A stretch of DNA of 6,469 nucleotides. It comes from Pseudolabrys sp. GTDB lineage: Bacteria > Pseudomonadota > Alphaproteobacteria > Rhizobiales > Xanthobacteraceae. Below are positions 1 to 5,915 of the stretch, in pieces (the stretch's first letter is position 1; each line of letters starts with the position of its first letter). The translations under genes were made by a program, and so were the position numbers. The DNA lies in assembly GCA_026125925.1 (NCBI GenBank), contig JAHCKF010000210.1, positions 1 to 6,469 of the forward strand, read 5' to 3'. The notes under the pieces are model-generated. The model was not told the origin of the DNA and ran no database searches. It saw only the letters and a program-made list of their open reading frames with translations.

Positions 1-386
1 ATCTCGCTGCGGCGTTTCTTGCCCTCGACCCGCTTCTTCTTCTCGGATTTCGGCACCTTGGTTTCGCGCCGCACCGTGGGCTTCACCGCGGCCTGGCGGA
101 TCATCTCGAACAGGCGCTCGCGTGCCTCGGCGCGGTTGCGCGACTGGTCACGGTATTCCTGCGCCACGATGACGATGACGCCTTCCTTGGTCAGCCGCGA
201 GCCGGCCAGTTTCATCAGGCGGATGGCGACGTCGTTCGGCAGCGACGGCGAGCGCCGCGCGTCGAAGCGCAGTTGCACGGCCGACGACACCTTGTTGACG
301 TTCTGCCCGCCCGGCCCTGAGGAACGGACGAAGCTTTCCTCGAGCTCGCTGTCGTCGATCGAGATGGTTTTGGTGACCTGATGCAT
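1..386 (-). CDS. arfB: ArfB/YaeJ-type alternative ribosome-rescue peptidyl-tRNA hydrolase (3' end cut by window)
   Basis: ArfB hydrolyses peptidyl-tRNA on ribosomes stalled at the end of a broken mRNA, as a tmRNA-independent rescue factor in the cytoplasm. The protein starts MHQVTKTISIDDSELEESFV. It carries the release-factor signature SSGPGGQNVNK at residues 22-32, with catalytic GGQ at 26-28, the same distance from the N-terminus as I recall for E. coli ArfB. The visible C-terminus is a very basic tail (KKKRVEGKKRRSE, about 116-128). In the family this tail inserts into the empty mRNA entry channel, and it separates ArfB from full-length release factors, which have additional N-terminal domains. 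There are 128 codons in the window; the family is about 140 residues, so only around ten should be missing. The ATG at 386 is preceded by only a weak GGA. A palindromic element lies between this gene and the DUF1330 gene upstream, so it may be transcribed separately. Confidence 0.93.
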   Translation of the reverse strand, partial: MHQVTKTISIDDSELEESFVRSSGPGGQNVNKVSSAVQLRFDARRSPSLPNDVAIRLMKLAGSRLTKEGVIVIVAQEYRDQSRNRAEARERLFEMIRQAAVKPTVRRETKVPKSEKKKRVEGKKRRSE

Positions 387-418
387 GGTTTGTCCGCGGC
401 GCAACCGCAACCTACACC

Positions 419-503
419 GTCATCACCGGGCTTGTCCCGGTGATCCCGCTTAGGGATGCACTGCCCTCCTAAGCGGGATGGCCGGGTCAAGCCCGGCCAT
501 GAC
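419..503. repeat. Palindromic intergenic element 1 (two inverted 26-nt hairpin units around a central stem)
   Basis: The element begins GTCAT and ends ATGAC. The left unit (419-444) and the right unit (478-503) are inverted copies of one 26-nt sequence. Each folds alone into a perfect 9-bp hairpin with a 5-nt loop, for example GGCCGGG (480-486) with CCCGGCC (492-498). Between them an 8-bp stem, CCCGCTTA (445-452) with TAAGCGGG (470-477), closes an inner loop that also holds GGG/CCC. The whole can fold as one long imperfect hairpin or as a cloverleaf. It fills most of the gap between the DUF1330 and arfB genes. I recognise the style as a dispersed repeat common in Bradyrhizobium-like genomes, but I do not know an established family name. 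Confidence 0.85.
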
Positions 504-521
504 AAGGGAAGTTGTCACGCC

Positions 522-537
522 GAGGGCTTCAGCCCTC
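522..537 (-). other. Short hairpin enclosing the DUF1330 stop codon
   Basis: GAGGGC (522-527) and GCCCTC (532-537) are exact reverse complements with a 4-nt loop. On the transcribed strand the loop reads TGAA, and its TGA is the stop codon of the DUF1330 gene. No T-run follows, so it is not a canonical Rho-independent terminator. It could mark or protect an mRNA 3' end, or be a coincidence of GC-rich sequence. Confidence 0.4.
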
Positions 538-825
538 CACCCCTTCCGCAAACACCAGGGTCCGGTCCAGCGCGGCGTAGCGGAATTCCAAAGCCTCGGC
601 ATATTCCGGCGAGCGGTACCATTCGCGCGCCTTCGCCATGTCGGGAAACTCGACGATGATGAATTGCCGGTCGCGATCGCGTGTCCCCTCGACCAGTTCG
701 ACCGCGCCGGAGCGCACCAGATAGCGCCCGCCGTACTTTTCGATGCTGGCGGCGGCACGCTCGCGGTAATTGCCGATCAGGTCCTGATCGAGAATACGCA
801 CTTCGGAGATCACATAAGCGGGCAT
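529..825 (-). CDS. DUF1330 family protein
   Basis: This is a complete 98-residue protein, the usual size of DUF1330 (PF07045). The family is small and cytosolic with a ferredoxin-like (dimeric alpha/beta barrel) fold, and its biochemical role is not firmly established. The start MPAYVISEVRILDQDLIGNY fits the first beta strand and helix. The family hallmark is clear in the second half: QFIIVEFPDMAKAREWYRSP (about 54-73), then EYAEALEFR, and a final strand TLVFAEGVEG. There is no signal peptide or membrane segment. The ATG lies 12 nt after the pgi stop and has no recognisable Shine-Dalgarno sequence, which suggests co-transcription with pgi and translation by coupling or re-initiation. The family assignment is strong. 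A metabolic link to pgi is only positional. Confidence 0.88.
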   Translation of the reverse strand: MPAYVISEVRILDQDLIGNYRERAAASIEKYGGRYLVRSGAVELVEGTRDRDRQFIIVEFPDMAKAREWYRSPEYAEALEFRYAALDRTLVFAEGVEG

Positions 826-837
826 CGCGTCACGCCG

Positions 838-2160
838 TCAGATATTTGCGGTCAGATATTTTTTAGCCAGCACCTTGCCCTCTTCCACAGCCGGCTGATC
901 GAAGGCATCGACGCCGAGGAGATGCGCGGCGATGATGGTCTCGAGCATGAAGTGCATCAGCAATTCACCCATACTCTCTTCGTCGATCTCCGGCAGATGC
1001 AGGGTGCGGACGGGACAGCCGTTCTTCGCCAAGGTCTCCGCCGTGGCGCGCCCCTGCGCGCCGACCAGATCGCCGATCGTCTTGCCGCCGAAGCCCGCCT
1101 CGCCGGCGACTTCGGACAGCTTCTTGTCCATGCGCGGGCCCTTGCCGGCGCGATCGGTGGTGATGACGGTGAACAATTTGTCGCGCGGACCGGCGATGAA
1201 GAGCTGCAACTGGCTGTGCTGATCGACCGGGCCGAGCGCACCGATTGGTGTCGTGCCCTTGCCGTCCTTGCCGAGGCTTTCGGCCCAAAGCTGCACGTAC
1301 CAGCGCGTGAAGCGCTCCAGCCGGTCGGCATAGGCCATGACGACGCTGATGCCCTTGTTCTTGGTCTCGGCCAAAGCCACCGCCAGCGCGGCGCCGAGCG
1401 CAGCCGGCACGTCCTTGGCCTTTTTCTTCTCCAGCACCGGCTTCAGCGCCAGTGAGGCGCCTTCGCGGACTGCCACGACATCGAGGCCGAGCATCGCCGC
1501 CGGCAGCAGGCCGACATTGGTCAGCACCGAGAAACGGCCGCCGACGCCGGTGTGATGCTCGAGCATCGGCACCTTGTATTGGCCGAGCAGCTCGCGCAGG
1601 CCGTTCTTCTTGCCGGGCTTGTCGGGCTCGGTGAGGCCGAGGAAAATATCGGGAATGCGCGGGCCGAGGCTTGCCTCATGCAGCGCCGACAGCACGGCGA
1701 TGGTCTGCATCAGCGTCTCGCCGGTGCCGCCGGACTTGGAGATCGACACGAAGCGCGACGTCTGCAGCGGCAGGTGCTTGAGCAGCGACGCGAACGAGTC
1801 GGGATCTAGATTGTCCATGAAGTGCAGGCGCGGGCCGGCGCGCAAGGCGCCGACGCCCGGCACCATGTAGCCGGCGAGCTGCGCCAAAGTCTGGCCGCCA
1901 AGCGAGGAGCCGCCGGTGCCGAGCAGCACGATGTCGGTGGCGCGATCGGCGAGCGCCACAGCGCGGTCGCGCAGCTCCGGCAAATCGCTGTGGGTCGCCG
2001 GCAGTTGCAGCAGCGGCAGGCCGCCGTCGGCGTGGCGGACGCGCAGCCAGTCGAGCGCGCCCTCGGCGCGTGCCAGCGCCGCGTCGAGCGCCTCGGCCGG
2101 GACGCCGTGCTGGCCGATGTTGTCGTGAAGCGCGCTGTCGATGGATTGGATCAGAGGCAT
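838..2160 (-). CDS. pgi: Glucose-6-phosphate isomerase, short (about 440-residue) form
   Basis: Interconverts glucose 6-phosphate and fructose 6-phosphate in the cytoplasm, for glycolysis, gluconeogenesis and sugar precursor supply. The 440-residue protein shows the isomerase landmarks in order. These are the sugar-phosphate-binding loop GTGGSSLGGQ (81-90), SKSGGTGET (141-149), VGGRFSVLTNVGLLP (206-220, conserved Arg209), QLWAESLGKDG (290-300, Glu294 as the likely catalytic base), DQHSQ (313-317, His315 as the ring-opening histidine) and FDQPAVEEGK (420-429, Lys429). All expected active-site residues are present. The length matches the compact form typified by Bacillus (about 450), not the E. 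coli form (about 550). The ATG at 2160 has TGGAG 10-11 nt upstream. A palindromic element begins just behind that ribosome binding site, and a DUF1330 gene follows 12 nt after the stop. Confidence 0.96.
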   Translation of the reverse strand: MPLIQSIDSALHDNIGQHGVPAEALDAALARAEGALDWLRVRHADGGLPLLQLPATHSDLPELRDRAVALADRATDIVLLGTGGSSLGGQTLAQLAGYMVPGVGALRAGPRLHFMDNLDPDSFASLLKHLPLQTSRFVSISKSGGTGETLMQTIAVLSALHEASLGPRIPDIFLGLTEPDKPGKKNGLRELLGQYKVPMLEHHTGVGGRFSVLTNVGLLPAAMLGLDVVAVREGASLALKPVLEKKKAKDVPAALGAALAVALAETKNKGISVVMAYADRLERFTRWYVQLWAESLGKDGKGTTPIGALGPVDQHSQLQLFIAGPRDKLFTVITTDRAGKGPRMDKKLSEVAGEAGFGGKTIGDLVGAQGRATAETLAKNGCPVRTLHLPEIDEESMGELLMHFMLETIIAAHLLGVDAFDQPAVEEGKVLAKKYLTANI

Positions 2161-2177
2161 GATGGCAATTCTCCAGC

Positions 2178-2268
2178 GTCATGCCCGCGCTCGTCGCGGG
2201 CATCCACGTCTTACATCACAGGGCAAAGGTAATAAGACGTGGATGCCCGGCACAAGGCCGGGCATGAC
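2178..2268. repeat. Palindromic intergenic element 2, same family as element 1, just upstream of pgi
   Basis: Two inverted arms (2178-2213 and 2233-2268, 36 nt each) match over 27 of 36 positions as one contiguous outer and one inner block, around a central run that differs. The outer 26 nt of each arm (2178-2203 and 2243-2268) is a unit that folds alone into a perfect 9-bp hairpin. The inner 10 bp, CCACGTCTTA (2204-2213) with TAAGACGTGG (2233-2242), pair perfectly and close a 19-nt loop. Ends are GTCAT and ATGAC, as in element 1. It occupies most of the 162-nt gap between the second M16 gene and pgi, and its edge is 17 nt from the pgi start codon, so in pgi mRNA it would lie directly 5' of the ribosome binding site. 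Confidence 0.88.
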
Positions 2269-2322
2269 AGAAAAGGGTTACGAACGACCCCAAGTGAGCA
2301 ACGCATCCGCGGCGCAAAAGTT

Positions 2323-3648
2323 TCACTGCGTGCTCGACGCCAGCCCCTTCGGCCGGCCGGCCACCGTCACCAGCATGCCGTTGCCGTAAAGCCGCTTGGC
2401 GACGCGCTTGGCGTCGTCGAGGGTCACCGCGTCGATCATGGCGCCGCGGCGCTCGATATAGTCGATGCCGAGATTGTCGAGCTGGATCTGGGTGAGCTGC
2501 GCCGCGATCTTCGACGAGGTGTCGAGCGACAGCGCATAGGCGCCCTTGAGATAATCCTTGGCCGCGGCGAGTTCGTCGGCGGTCGGGCCCGCCTCCGCCA
2601 TCTTGTTGCTTTCGGCCTCGATGATGGCCAGCGCATCGGCGGTGCGGTCGGCGCGTGTCGCCGTGCCGCCAATCAGCAGCGCGGTGTGGTCGAACCAGGC
2701 CAGACTCTCCGACACGCCGTAGGCGAGGCCGCGCTTCTCGCGCACTTCCTTGTAGAGCCGCGACGAGAACGAGCCGCCGCCGAGGATGTGATTGACGATA
2801 TAGGCCGCCATGAAATCCGGATCATTGCGGGCGATGCCGGGGCCGCCGAAGGTGATGACCGCCTGCGGCACGTTCAATTCCGCGACGATGCGGCGGCCGA
2901 GGCCCTGCGGCTTCACGTCCGCCACCGGCGTAAGATCGTTCTTCTCCGGCAGATCGCCGAACGCCTTGTCGATCAGTTCGCCCGCCGTCTTGGCATCGAC
3001 GTCGCCGACGATGGAGACGGTGAGCCCGTTGCGCGCGAAGACGCGCCTGGTGAAGTCGCGCAGATCGTCCGGCGTGATCGCCGGCACGGTCTCGAGCGAG
3101 CCCTTGGTCTCGCGGCCGTAAGGATGCCCCGGAAATGCCGTCTGCCACCAGGTGCGGCCGGCGATGTTGTTGGGGTTGGTGATCTCGCGGCGCAGGCCCG
3201 CCAGTTCCTGGCCGCGCACGCGCTCCACCGCCGACGGCTCGAAGCGCGGTTCGGCGAGCGCCTTGCGCAGCAGGTCGAAGGCCTCGTCGCGATGCTCGTT
3301 GAGCGCGCGCAGCGAGCCGCGGAATTCGTCGCGGTTGGCGCTGAACGACAGTTCGATGGCGCGGCGCTCCATCCGGTCGTGGAACGCCTTGCTGTCGAGA
3401 TCGCCGGCGCCTTCGTCGAGCGTGTCAGCGACCAGATTGGCGGTGCCGCCCTTGCCGGCCGGATCCTGCGCCGCGCCGCCCTTGAAGGCGTAATTCAGCG
3501 CCACCAGCGGCACGGCCTTTTCGCGCACCAGCCAGAACGAAATGCCCTTGGGGCTGACCACCGGCTCGATCGTCATGGCGGACGCCGGCGCGATCTGCAC
3601 CAGCGCCAGCATGAGCGCGCCAGCGGCGCCTGCGAGAAGCCGCATCAT
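2323..3648 (-). CDS. M16 family peptidase-like protein without zinc site (non-catalytic partner subunit), exported
   Basis: This 441-residue protein has two tandem M16 half-domains. A Sec signal peptide is visible at about 1-24 (hydrophobic core LLAGAAGALMLALVQIA, then PASA). At the aligned position of the HxxEH zinc motif it reads NLVAD (71-75, in GGTANLVADTLDEG), so all three catalytic residues are replaced and it should not bind zinc there. The C-terminal half keeps a conserved block GGGSFSSRLYKEVREKRGLAYG (290-311; R297 and Y310), the R/Y-type motif of the substrate-handling subunit. In known M16B pairs (mitochondrial processing peptidase alpha/beta, the Sphingomonas SPH2681/SPH2682 pair) one subunit carries zinc and the other this motif. 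The start at 3648 overlaps the upstream gene's stop by 4 nt (ATGA) and has a good ribosome binding site. A further in-frame extension upstream lies wholly inside the neighbouring gene and would bury the signal peptide. Substrate unknown. Confidence 0.92.
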   Translation of the reverse strand: MMRLLAGAAGALMLALVQIAPASAMTIEPVVSPKGISFWLVREKAVPLVALNYAFKGGAAQDPAGKGGTANLVADTLDEGAGDLDSKAFHDRMERRAIELSFSANRDEFRGSLRALNEHRDEAFDLLRKALAEPRFEPSAVERVRGQELAGLRREITNPNNIAGRTWWQTAFPGHPYGRETKGSLETVPAITPDDLRDFTRRVFARNGLTVSIVGDVDAKTAGELIDKAFGDLPEKNDLTPVADVKPQGLGRRIVAELNVPQAVITFGGPGIARNDPDFMAAYIVNHILGGGSFSSRLYKEVREKRGLAYGVSESLAWFDHTALLIGGTATRADRTADALAIIEAESNKMAEAGPTADELAAAKDYLKGAYALSLDTSSKIAAQLTQIQLDNLGIDYIERRGAMIDAVTLDDAKRVAKRLYGNGMLVTVAGRPKGLASSTQ

Positions 3649-5078
3649 GACCGCTTCTCCCCGGTGCTGCCGGATTTGACCGGCGGCGCCTGCTCCGCCT
3701 TGTTGACGGCGGGCGCCGCTTCCTTGACCAGATAGCCGGTGACCGAGCGCTTCTTGTCGAGCCATTTGAGCGCCGCGTCCTTGACCTGCGCCGCGGTGAC
3801 GGCGCGGATGCGCTCCGGCCACTTCTGCACGTCGTCGACGGTGGCGCCGGTCATCAGCGCCTGGCCGTACCAGCGCGCCATCATCGCCTGATTGTCCTGC
3901 GCATAGATGGCGTCCGCCACCAGCCGCGATTTCGAGCGCTCCAGTTCGTCGTCGCTGACGCCCTTGTCGATCACCTCGGCGATCACGGCGTCGATGTCGG
4001 TTTCGAGCTGCGGCAGGCTCACGCCTTCGGCCGGCGCGCCATAGACGCCGAACTTCGACATGTCATAGGCGGAGGAGTCGTAATAGGCGCCGGCGCTGGT
4101 CGCGACATGCTTGTCGACCACCAGCGCGCGATAGAGCCGGCTGTTCGAGCCGGCGCCGAGAATATGCGACAATACCTCGAGCGCTTCGGACTCGCCCGCC
4201 TTCGCGGTGTGGAACGACGGCACCAGATACGAGCGCTGCAGCATCGGCTGCTCGACGCGCGGATCGCCGAGCGTCAGCGACCGCGCCGCGGCCGGCGGCG
4301 GCTCCTGCGGGCGCGCCCGCGGCGCGATGTCGGCATGCGGCTTGAGCGCACCGTAGGTTTCCTTGGCGAAGGCGAGCGCCTGCTGCGGCTCGATGTCGCC
4401 GGCCACCACGACCACGGCGTTGTTCGGTCCGTAGAAGCGGCGATAGAAGCCGATAGCATCGTCCTTGGTCAGGCCTTCCATCTCGTGGCGCCAGCCGATC
4501 ACCGGCCGGCCATAGGGCGAATTGAGGAACAGCGCGGCGTCGATCTGCTCGCCGAGCCGGGCGCGCGGATTGTTCTCCATGCGCTGGTTGCGCTCTTCGA
4601 GAATGACATCGCGCTCGGGCAGCACCACGGCGTCGGTCAGCACCAGGCCGGTCATACGGTCGGCCTCGAAGCTCATGACTTGCTTCAGCTTCTCGCTCGG
4701 CACGCGCTGGTAATAGCCGGTGTAGTCGCTCGAGGTGAACGCGTTCTCCTGGCCGCCCATGCGCGCGACCACGGAGGAGAACTGGCCGGCCGGATGCTTG
4801 GCGGTGCCCTTGAACATCAGATGTTCGAGAAAATGCGCGAGGCCGGATTTGCCCGCGGTCTCATCGGCGGCGCCGACCTTGTACCAGATCATGTGCGTGA
4901 CCACCGGCGCGCGGTGGTCGGGGATGACGACGAGTTCGAGGCCGTTGTCGAGCTTGAAATCGGAAATCTTTGACCCGGATTGCTCGGCGGCGGTCGCCGC
5001 ATGCGGCACAAGCGACAGCGCAAGCACCGCCGCCACAGCCATGGCGCCAGTGCGTTCGACGAGTTGTCTGAAATCCAC
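3645..5078 (-). CDS. M16 family zinc metallopeptidase (catalytic subunit), exported
   Basis: This 477-residue M16B (pitrilysin/insulinase, MPP-beta-like) peptidase is predicted to act in the periplasm. An N-terminal Sec signal (basic n-region with R4 and R9, hydrophobic AMAVAAVLALSLVPHA, likely cut near AATA at 28-31) precedes the first M16 domain. That domain has the inverted zinc motif HFLEH (82-86; His82 and His86 as ligands, Glu85 catalytic) and a third ligand Glu161/162 in VILEERNQRMENNPR, about 75 residues on as the family requires. GGQENAFTSSDYTGYYQ (108-124) is also typical. The second half holds GAGSNSRLYRALV (308-320). The last 25 or so residues are a Pro/Ala/Lys-rich tail. The start is GTG with AGGG 8 nt upstream; an in-frame TAA seven codons upstream excludes a longer protein. 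It overlaps the inactive M16 partner by 4 nt, so a heterodimer is likely. Substrate unknown. Confidence 0.95.
   Translation of the reverse strand: MDFRQLVERTGAMAVAAVLALSLVPHAATAAEQSGSKISDFKLDNGLELVVIPDHRAPVVTHMIWYKVGAADETAGKSGLAHFLEHLMFKGTAKHPAGQFSSVVARMGGQENAFTSSDYTGYYQRVPSEKLKQVMSFEADRMTGLVLTDAVVLPERDVILEERNQRMENNPRARLGEQIDAALFLNSPYGRPVIGWRHEMEGLTKDDAIGFYRRFYGPNNAVVVVAGDIEPQQALAFAKETYGALKPHADIAPRARPQEPPPAAARSLTLGDPRVEQPMLQRSYLVPSFHTAKAGESEALEVLSHILGAGSNSRLYRALVVDKHVATSAGAYYDSSAYDMSKFGVYGAPAEGVSLPQLETDIDAVIAEVIDKGVSDDELERSKSRLVADAIYAQDNQAMMARWYGQALMTGATVDDVQKWPERIRAVTAAQVKDAALKWLDKKRSVTGYLVKEAAPAVNKAEQAPPVKSGSTGEKRS
3657..3662 (-). promoter_or_regulatory. Shine-Dalgarno GGGGAG for the second M16 gene
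   Basis: GGGGAG sits 8 nt before the ATG at 3648, inside the last codons of the catalytic M16 gene. With the 4-nt ATGA stop/start overlap (3645-3648) it fixes the start at 3648 and indicates translational coupling of the two subunits. A second ATG follows immediately at 3645 but is less well spaced. Confidence 0.7.
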
Positions 5079-5086
5079 GAAGCAGA

Positions 5087-5090
5087 CCCT
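5087..5090 (-). promoter_or_regulatory. Shine-Dalgarno AGGG supporting the GTG start of the catalytic M16 gene
   Basis: AGGG lies 8 nt before the GTG at 5078. The next in-frame ATG, 12 codons downstream, would remove the basic n-region of the signal peptide, so the GTG start is preferred. Confidence 0.6.
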
Positions 5091-5143
5091 ATGGCGTTAG
5101 CGTTGGCGTCGCCCCGCGACGTCTCGCAGTCCTTACGCGGTGA

Positions 5144-5167
5144 CGGCCGCTACGCAATGCGCGGCCG
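5144..5167 (-). other. GC-rich inverted repeat between the DUF3035-like gene and the M16 gene
   Basis: CGGCCGC (5144-5150) and GCGGCCG (5161-5167) are exact reverse complements around a 10-nt loop. It starts 17 nt after the stop of the DUF3035-like gene, within the 106-nt gap before the M16 gene. No T-run follows on the transcribed strand, so it is at most an mRNA-stabilising or pausing hairpin. Each half is itself nearly self-complementary, which weakens the case. Nothing else is recognisable in this gap apart from the M16 ribosome binding site. Confidence 0.3.
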
Positions 5168-5184
5168 CTCTCCACCCACCGAAC

Positions 5185-5907
5185 TCAGTGCTCGATGTCG
5201 CCGCCCTTGCTTTCCAGGTAGTTGGTCGCCTTCGGCGCGCGGTTGCGCTCGCTGCCGGAACCGTAGGGCTGGTCGGCCGACGGCGTCTGATAGCCGGCCG
5301 GCGGATCGGTCAGCGACGCACGCGGCGGTTCGCCGGTGAAGCGCGCCTGTTCGTCGTCATTCTTGCCGCCGAACAGGCTGCCGAACATGCCGCCGTTATA
5401 GCCGAGCTGCGACGGCGTCAGCTTCTGATTGGACTCGCTGAAAGTATTGGCTGTGCGGTTGCCGGTGCCGACGCGCGGCATGCGATTGGCGCCATTGGCG
5501 TTCGGCGTCATTTCGCTCGGGCTGAGCACGCGATTTTCTTCGCGGAACTTCTCGTCGGCCGACTTCATCGCCTCGATGCGGGCCTGCCGGGCGGCTTCCT
5601 TCTTGCGCGCGACATCCGGGTCCTTCGGCCACGCCGGATTGCTGGCGATGGCGGCATCGGTCTTCTCCGGCGTCGGCAGATCGGTGGACGGCGGAATGAC
5701 GAGCGGCGCCCGCTCCTGATAGACGATCGGATCCTTGTTCGGCGACTGCAGGCCGAGGCCTTCCAGCAAGTTGCCGATCATCTTGGAGTCCCAGGGCCGA
5801 TCGTCGCCGGCGTCGGCGGCGCGCGCCGGCAAGGCCAGCGCAGCGACGGAGAGGCCGAGTACCATCGCGGCGAGCGCGGCCTGACGGGAGGAGCGACGAG
5901 CGATCAT
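5185..5907 (-). CDS. Exported protein resembling DUF3035/BamF family, no lipobox
   Basis: This 240-residue protein is predicted to be secreted to the periplasm. Its signal peptide is clear: MIARRSSRQ, then the hydrophobic AALAAMVLGLSVAALAL, then PARA before ADAGDD (cleavage near 30). The mature part is polar and low in hydrophobics. Residues 61-80 hold IVYQERAPLVIPPSTDLPTP followed by NPAWPKDPDV (90-99), resembling the core of DUF3035, the family that includes the alphaproteobacterial BAM-complex lipoprotein BamF. A charged, probably helical stretch (99-128, KKEAARQARIEAMKSADEKF) and a Gly/Asn/Pro-rich C-terminus follow. No cysteine occurs anywhere, so it is not a lipoprotein. From memory, an lspA - DUF3035 - M16 order recurs in alphaproteobacteria, which supports the call. 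A start 17 codons further upstream exists, but the ATG at 5907 has the better ribosome binding site and gives a proper signal peptide. It could also be an unrelated Hyphomicrobiales-specific exported protein. Confidence 0.6.
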   Translation of the reverse strand: MIARRSSRQAALAAMVLGLSVAALALPARAADAGDDRPWDSKMIGNLLEGLGLQSPNKDPIVYQERAPLVIPPSTDLPTPEKTDAAIASNPAWPKDPDVARKKEAARQARIEAMKSADEKFREENRVLSPSEMTPNANGANRMPRVGTGNRTANTFSESNQKLTPSQLGYNGGMFGSLFGGKNDDEQARFTGEPPRASLTDPPAGYQTPSADQPYGSGSERNRAPKATNYLESKGGDIEH

Positions 5908-5915
5908 GGAACTTG

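Noticed and set aside
71..76. Reading the NLVAD motif (protein residues 71-75 of the 2323-3648 gene) as a sequencing error
   Set aside because: The frame is continuous on both sides and all three catalytic positions are substituted together, matching known non-catalytic M16 partners. (Coordinates given here are residue numbers.)
419..503. Element 1 as a Rho-independent terminator
   Set aside because: The hairpins are strong, but no T-run follows on either strand, and the same unit lies upstream of a start codon in element 2, which fits a dispersed repeat better.
215..758. Short minus-strand frames reading through palindromic element 1
   Set aside because: They are chance translations of the repeat and of alternate frames of arfB and the DUF1330 gene; no independent start signal or domain.
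478..1455. Plus-strand open frame of 325 codons opposite the DUF1330 gene and the 3' part of pgi
   Set aside because: It starts inside palindromic element 1 and crosses two well-supported minus-strand genes; it is an antisense shadow.
2269..2322. Possible pgi promoter with TTGCTC or TTGCGC as -35
   Set aside because: No acceptable -10 partner at 16-18 nt spacing was found, and alphaproteobacterial promoters are too loose to call on this.
2239..3735. Plus-strand open frame of 498 codons opposite the zinc-less M16 gene
   Set aside because: It covers part of palindromic element 2 and runs into a second gene. Its product is Arg/His/Ala-rich with no domain, as expected for the mirror frame of a high-GC gene, and the minus-strand protein has clear family motifs and a signal peptide.
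3649..3822. 58-codon N-terminal extension of the zinc-less M16 protein
   Set aside because: It lies wholly inside the upstream M16 gene and would bury a clear signal peptide. The ATG at 3648 has a strong Shine-Dalgarno and the typical 4-nt overlap.
4107..4973. Plus-strand open frame of 288 codons opposite the catalytic M16 gene
   Set aside because: Composition is dominated by Arg, His and Gly with no recognisable motif. The opposite strand encodes HFLEH and the other M16 landmarks.
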